Of a stretch of DNA of 64,000 nucleotides, positions 61,971 to 64,000 are shown piece by piece. The notes under the pieces were generated by a model that was not told the DNA's origin, made no database searches, and was given only the letters and a program-made list of their open reading frames with translations. The first letter of the stretch is position 1. Each line of letters opens with the position of its first letter. Position numbers and translations under genes: made by a program. Source of the DNA: Siphonobacter curvatus (lineage in GTDB: Bacteria > Bacteroidota > Bacteroidia > Cytophagales > Spirosomataceae); NCBI RefSeq assembly GCF_002943425.1, contig NZ_PTRA01000001.1:3410001-3474000 (forward strand), read 5' to 3'.

Positions 61971-64000
61971 CTAGAATCGATACGTAAGTATACCCGAGAA
62001 ATTACGCGGCTGAATCCGGTCGATGAACGAGGTACGGTACGCATCGTAGCCAACCGTTCCGAAGAGGTTATTGGCCAGTACGCGTAAACCCCACTGCTGA
62101 TTGATCTGGTAGCCCAGCTGAGCGTTTACCAGCGTATACGCTTTGTTGTACCAGGGTTCCTTGCTCGTATCGAGTCCGTGCGTGAGGTAGCCCACTTGCG
62201 TCCAGTCGTTGTAGGGACGTTCGCCGAGGTAGTATACGCCCAGACCTACGTTCAGGTTTTTCAATGAACCCCGGTTGACGGTGTAGTTTAGCCAACCGTT
62301 GAAGGTATGTTTCGGCGTGTTGTTGGGAGCTGAGCCTTCTACGTTTACGACGGTGTTGCGATACTGAGCGTCGATCATGGAGTACCCGACAATCGCTTCG
62401 AGGTTTTCCAGGATACGGCCCGTCAGCTCTACCTCTACCCCTTGACGGCGATCATCGCCACTGGCCCGGTAGACATTCCGGCCATTGACCTGAATGGGTG
62501 CATTGTTGACGTCGTAGAGCTGTTCGATCAGGTTTTTCTGCTCGATCCGATACAGCGTCAGGTTAAAGCGTAAGCGGTTATTCAGCCAGTCGGATTTGAT
62601 CCCGGCTTCAATCTGGTTGACAAAGCTGTTGCCGAACGTATTGCCGTTTTCATCGACCTGGCTTACGTTTTCCGGCCGGGTACTGTTGGTGTACGAAGCA
62701 AACAGATTCAGTCCTTTTTTCACCGTTACCATGATTCCACCCAGCGGATTCCAGAAGTGCGTGCGGGTAAAGGCGGAATTCAGCGGAGATGTACTTTGAT
62801 TGGTGCTATAACGAATGCCCACGAAGGCTTTCAGCCAGTCGGTTACCGAGATAACGTCCTGAGCCGTCAGACCCATGTTGGTGGTTTTACTGAGTGTTTC
62901 ACCCGTTTTCGTAAAATTAGCCGTCCCGTAAGGCAGCGTATTGGAGATCGTTGCGGGATCGAAAACGTTGATGATACCGGGAATATTGATCGTATTATAG
63001 GCAGACTCGGTCAGATCGGTGAGTTTGTAATCGGCTCCGATCATGAAGGTATGACGAATCGCTCCCGTCTCGATTTGATCCCCCACCAGATCAAACTGAA
63101 TCACCGTGTTTTTGTCCAGACGCGGCTGGTTGTGGCTGATCGAACGGCGATACAGGTTCACCTGTACATCGTTTGTATCTTTTTTCCTGGCCAGAGCAGT
63201 CAGTGAAGTACGGATGGCGTCGGCATCGAAAACCGAGCGGTACACGGCTCCACGAACGTATAACTTATTGTCCGTGTCCAGATACCGTTTGAAGCTGGCC
63301 GTGTAGGTGCTGTGTTTCACCGTCGAAATGTCGGAGTTGAAGCCCAGCATCCGGTTGTTGGGAATGTCGTAAATTTCGTTGGCGACGTTACCGACCGAGA
63401 GGTTCACCGTACCCGCATCGATGGTCTGATTCACGTTGTAGAAATCCATTTCCAGCGTGATCTGGGTTTTATCATCGGGACGAATCGCCAGCGAGGGATT
63501 GATATAGAAGGATTCGTACTCCATGCCCTTGCGGAATTTTCCGCCCGTCTGGTAGGCCCCATCAATCCGGAACGCTACTTTCTTTGAATCACCCAGTAAG
63601 CCCTGTACGTCGAACGTGGGGCGGAACAAGCCCCAGCTTCCGCCGCGAAGCGATATTGAACCTTCATTGACGAACTTCGGCGTTTTCGTCACCACGTTTA
63701 CGATTCCACCGGGAGCCCCCAGATCCGTAGCCTGGCCAGAGGACTGACCCAGTCCCTGCGTCAGAGCCGCCGAACCTTTCATCACCTGAATGTTTTCGAC
63801 GCCCTGCATATCGGTTGGATAGCCCATCCCGCGGAAATCCGTCATAACCCGAACGCCGTTTTTCAGCGTAGGAATGCCTCGGAAGCCCCGCGAAGAAATA
63901 CTTTCCTTCACGCCCCCGTAGGTCGAATAGGTATAAACGCCGGGTACGTTGCGGACGCCTTCGATGACCGTCAAGGCTCCCTGCTGTTCAATGAGTTTAT
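61971..64000 (-). CDS. TonB-dependent siderophore-type receptor (5' end beyond the window)
   Basis: At least 676 residues; the frame runs off the right edge (first seen residues KLIEQQGALTVIEG), so the signal peptide and N-terminus are outside. The plug domain reads GVKESISSRGFRG, RVMTDFRGMGYPTDMQGVENIQVMKGSAAL and the barrel ends in FSGILTYRF, a typical C-terminal phenylalanine. The layout fits FhuA/FpvA-type receptors that bring ferric siderophores across the outer membrane. The substrate is unknown. Its stop is followed by a 20-bp hairpin, so it is separate from the sigma unit. Confidence 0.93.
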   Translation of the reverse strand, partial: KLIEQQGALTVIEGVRNVPGVYTYSTYGGVKESISSRGFRGIPTLKNGVRVMTDFRGMGYPTDMQGVENIQVMKGSAALTQGLGQSSGQATDLGAPGGIVNVVTKTPKFVNEGSISLRGGSWGLFRPTFDVQGLLGDSKKVAFRIDGAYQTGGKFRKGMEYESFYINPSLAIRPDDKTQITLEMDFYNVNQTIDAGTVNLSVGNVANEIYDIPNNRMLGFNSDISTVKHSTYTASFKRYLDTDNKLYVRGAVYRSVFDADAIRTSLTALARKKDTNDVQVNLYRRSISHNQPRLDKNTVIQFDLVGDQIETGAIRHTFMIGADYKLTDLTESAYNTINIPGIINVFDPATISNTLPYGTANFTKTGETLSKTTNMGLTAQDVISVTDWLKAFVGIRYSTNQSTSPLNSAFTRTHFWNPLGGIMVTVKKGLNLFASYTNSTRPENVSQVDENGNTFGNSFVNQIEAGIKSDWLNNRLRFNLTLYRIEQKNLIEQLYDVNNAPIQVNGRNVYRASGDDRRQGVEVELTGRILENLEAIVGYSMIDAQYRNTVVNVEGSAPNNTPKHTFNGWLNYTVNRGSLKNLNVGLGVYYLGERPYNDWTQVGYLTHGLDTSKEPWYNKAYTLVNAQLGYQINQQWGLRVLANNLFGTVGYDAYRTSFIDRIQPRNFSGILTYRF

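Noticed and set aside
1-64000. CRISPR array, insertion sequence, prophage or restriction system
   Set aside because: I looked for regular short repeats, transposase or integrase motifs and terminal repeats and found none in the window.

Overview
The window looks like chromosomal DNA from a Bacteroidota bacterium of the order Cytophagales, most likely a Spirosomataceae-like aerobe. The sequence evidence is a SusC/SusD pair with an ECF sigma factor and FecR anti-sigma, a subtilase with a type IX secretion (T9SS) tail, DUF983, DUF5690, NamZ/DUF1343, PspC/LiaF-type membrane proteins, promoters of the TAnnTTTG type, and almost no Shine-Dalgarno sites. No insertion sequence, prophage or CRISPR array was seen. 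Genes are closely packed, and many converging pairs share one symmetrical terminator hairpin.

Layout. 0.8-6.9 kb: exported superoxide dismutase, a small membrane protein, DUF983, an AraC regulator and a 2-oxoglutarate/Fe(II) oxygenase, then an AT-rich patch (CPBP protease, Crp regulator, decayed fragments). 6.9-12.6 kb: mnmA, a three-gene envelope operon (PspC, LiaI-like, LiaF-like), a short-chain dehydrogenase, a Crp regulator and a PhnZ-like HD protein. 12.9-17.7 kb: XRE-cupin regulator, DUF5690 transporter-like protein, LolC/E-type permease, NamZ muramidase. 17.9-27 kb: guaA, a lipoprotein overlapping a T9SS subtilase, an S9 peptidase, a cyclophilin and two small unknown proteins. 27-32.6 kb: acyltransferase, AraC regulator, then rfbA, rfbB and galE for nucleotide sugars.

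32.8-46.7 kb: mostly housekeeping genes (SirB1-like, phosphopantetheinyl transferase, WD40, DivIVA, folB, a catalytically degenerate TrpF-like protein, an SpmA-SpmB fusion, a VanX-like dipeptidase), two identical tandem tRNA-Val genes, two family 2 glycosyltransferases, an AI-2E transporter, a catalase-like protein, AlkB and an SMP-30 lactonase. 47-53 kb: surface-glycan operon fdtA-fdtB-(small membrane ORF)-GT2-methyltransferase-GT-C. 53.2-64 kb: a zinc alcohol dehydrogenase, then a minus-strand SusD/SusC/FecR/sigma block and a TonB siderophore-type receptor cut by the right edge.

How the genes fit together. RfbA and RfbB (about 30 kb) supply dTDP-4-keto-6-deoxyglucose, which FdtA and FdtB (about 48 kb) can turn into a dTDP-3-amino-3,6-dideoxyhexose. 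The downstream lipid-type GT2 and GT-C enzymes could transfer such a sugar across the membrane. Sigma, FecR and the STN-bearing SusC form a standard cell-surface signalling circuit. I found no clearly new multi-gene system. The most unusual items are a possibly frameshifted small membrane gene inside the glycan operon, a terminator-like hairpin directly before folB, the TrpF-like protein without its catalytic cysteine, and the GTAC-poor AT-rich patch with a decayed outer-membrane gene.
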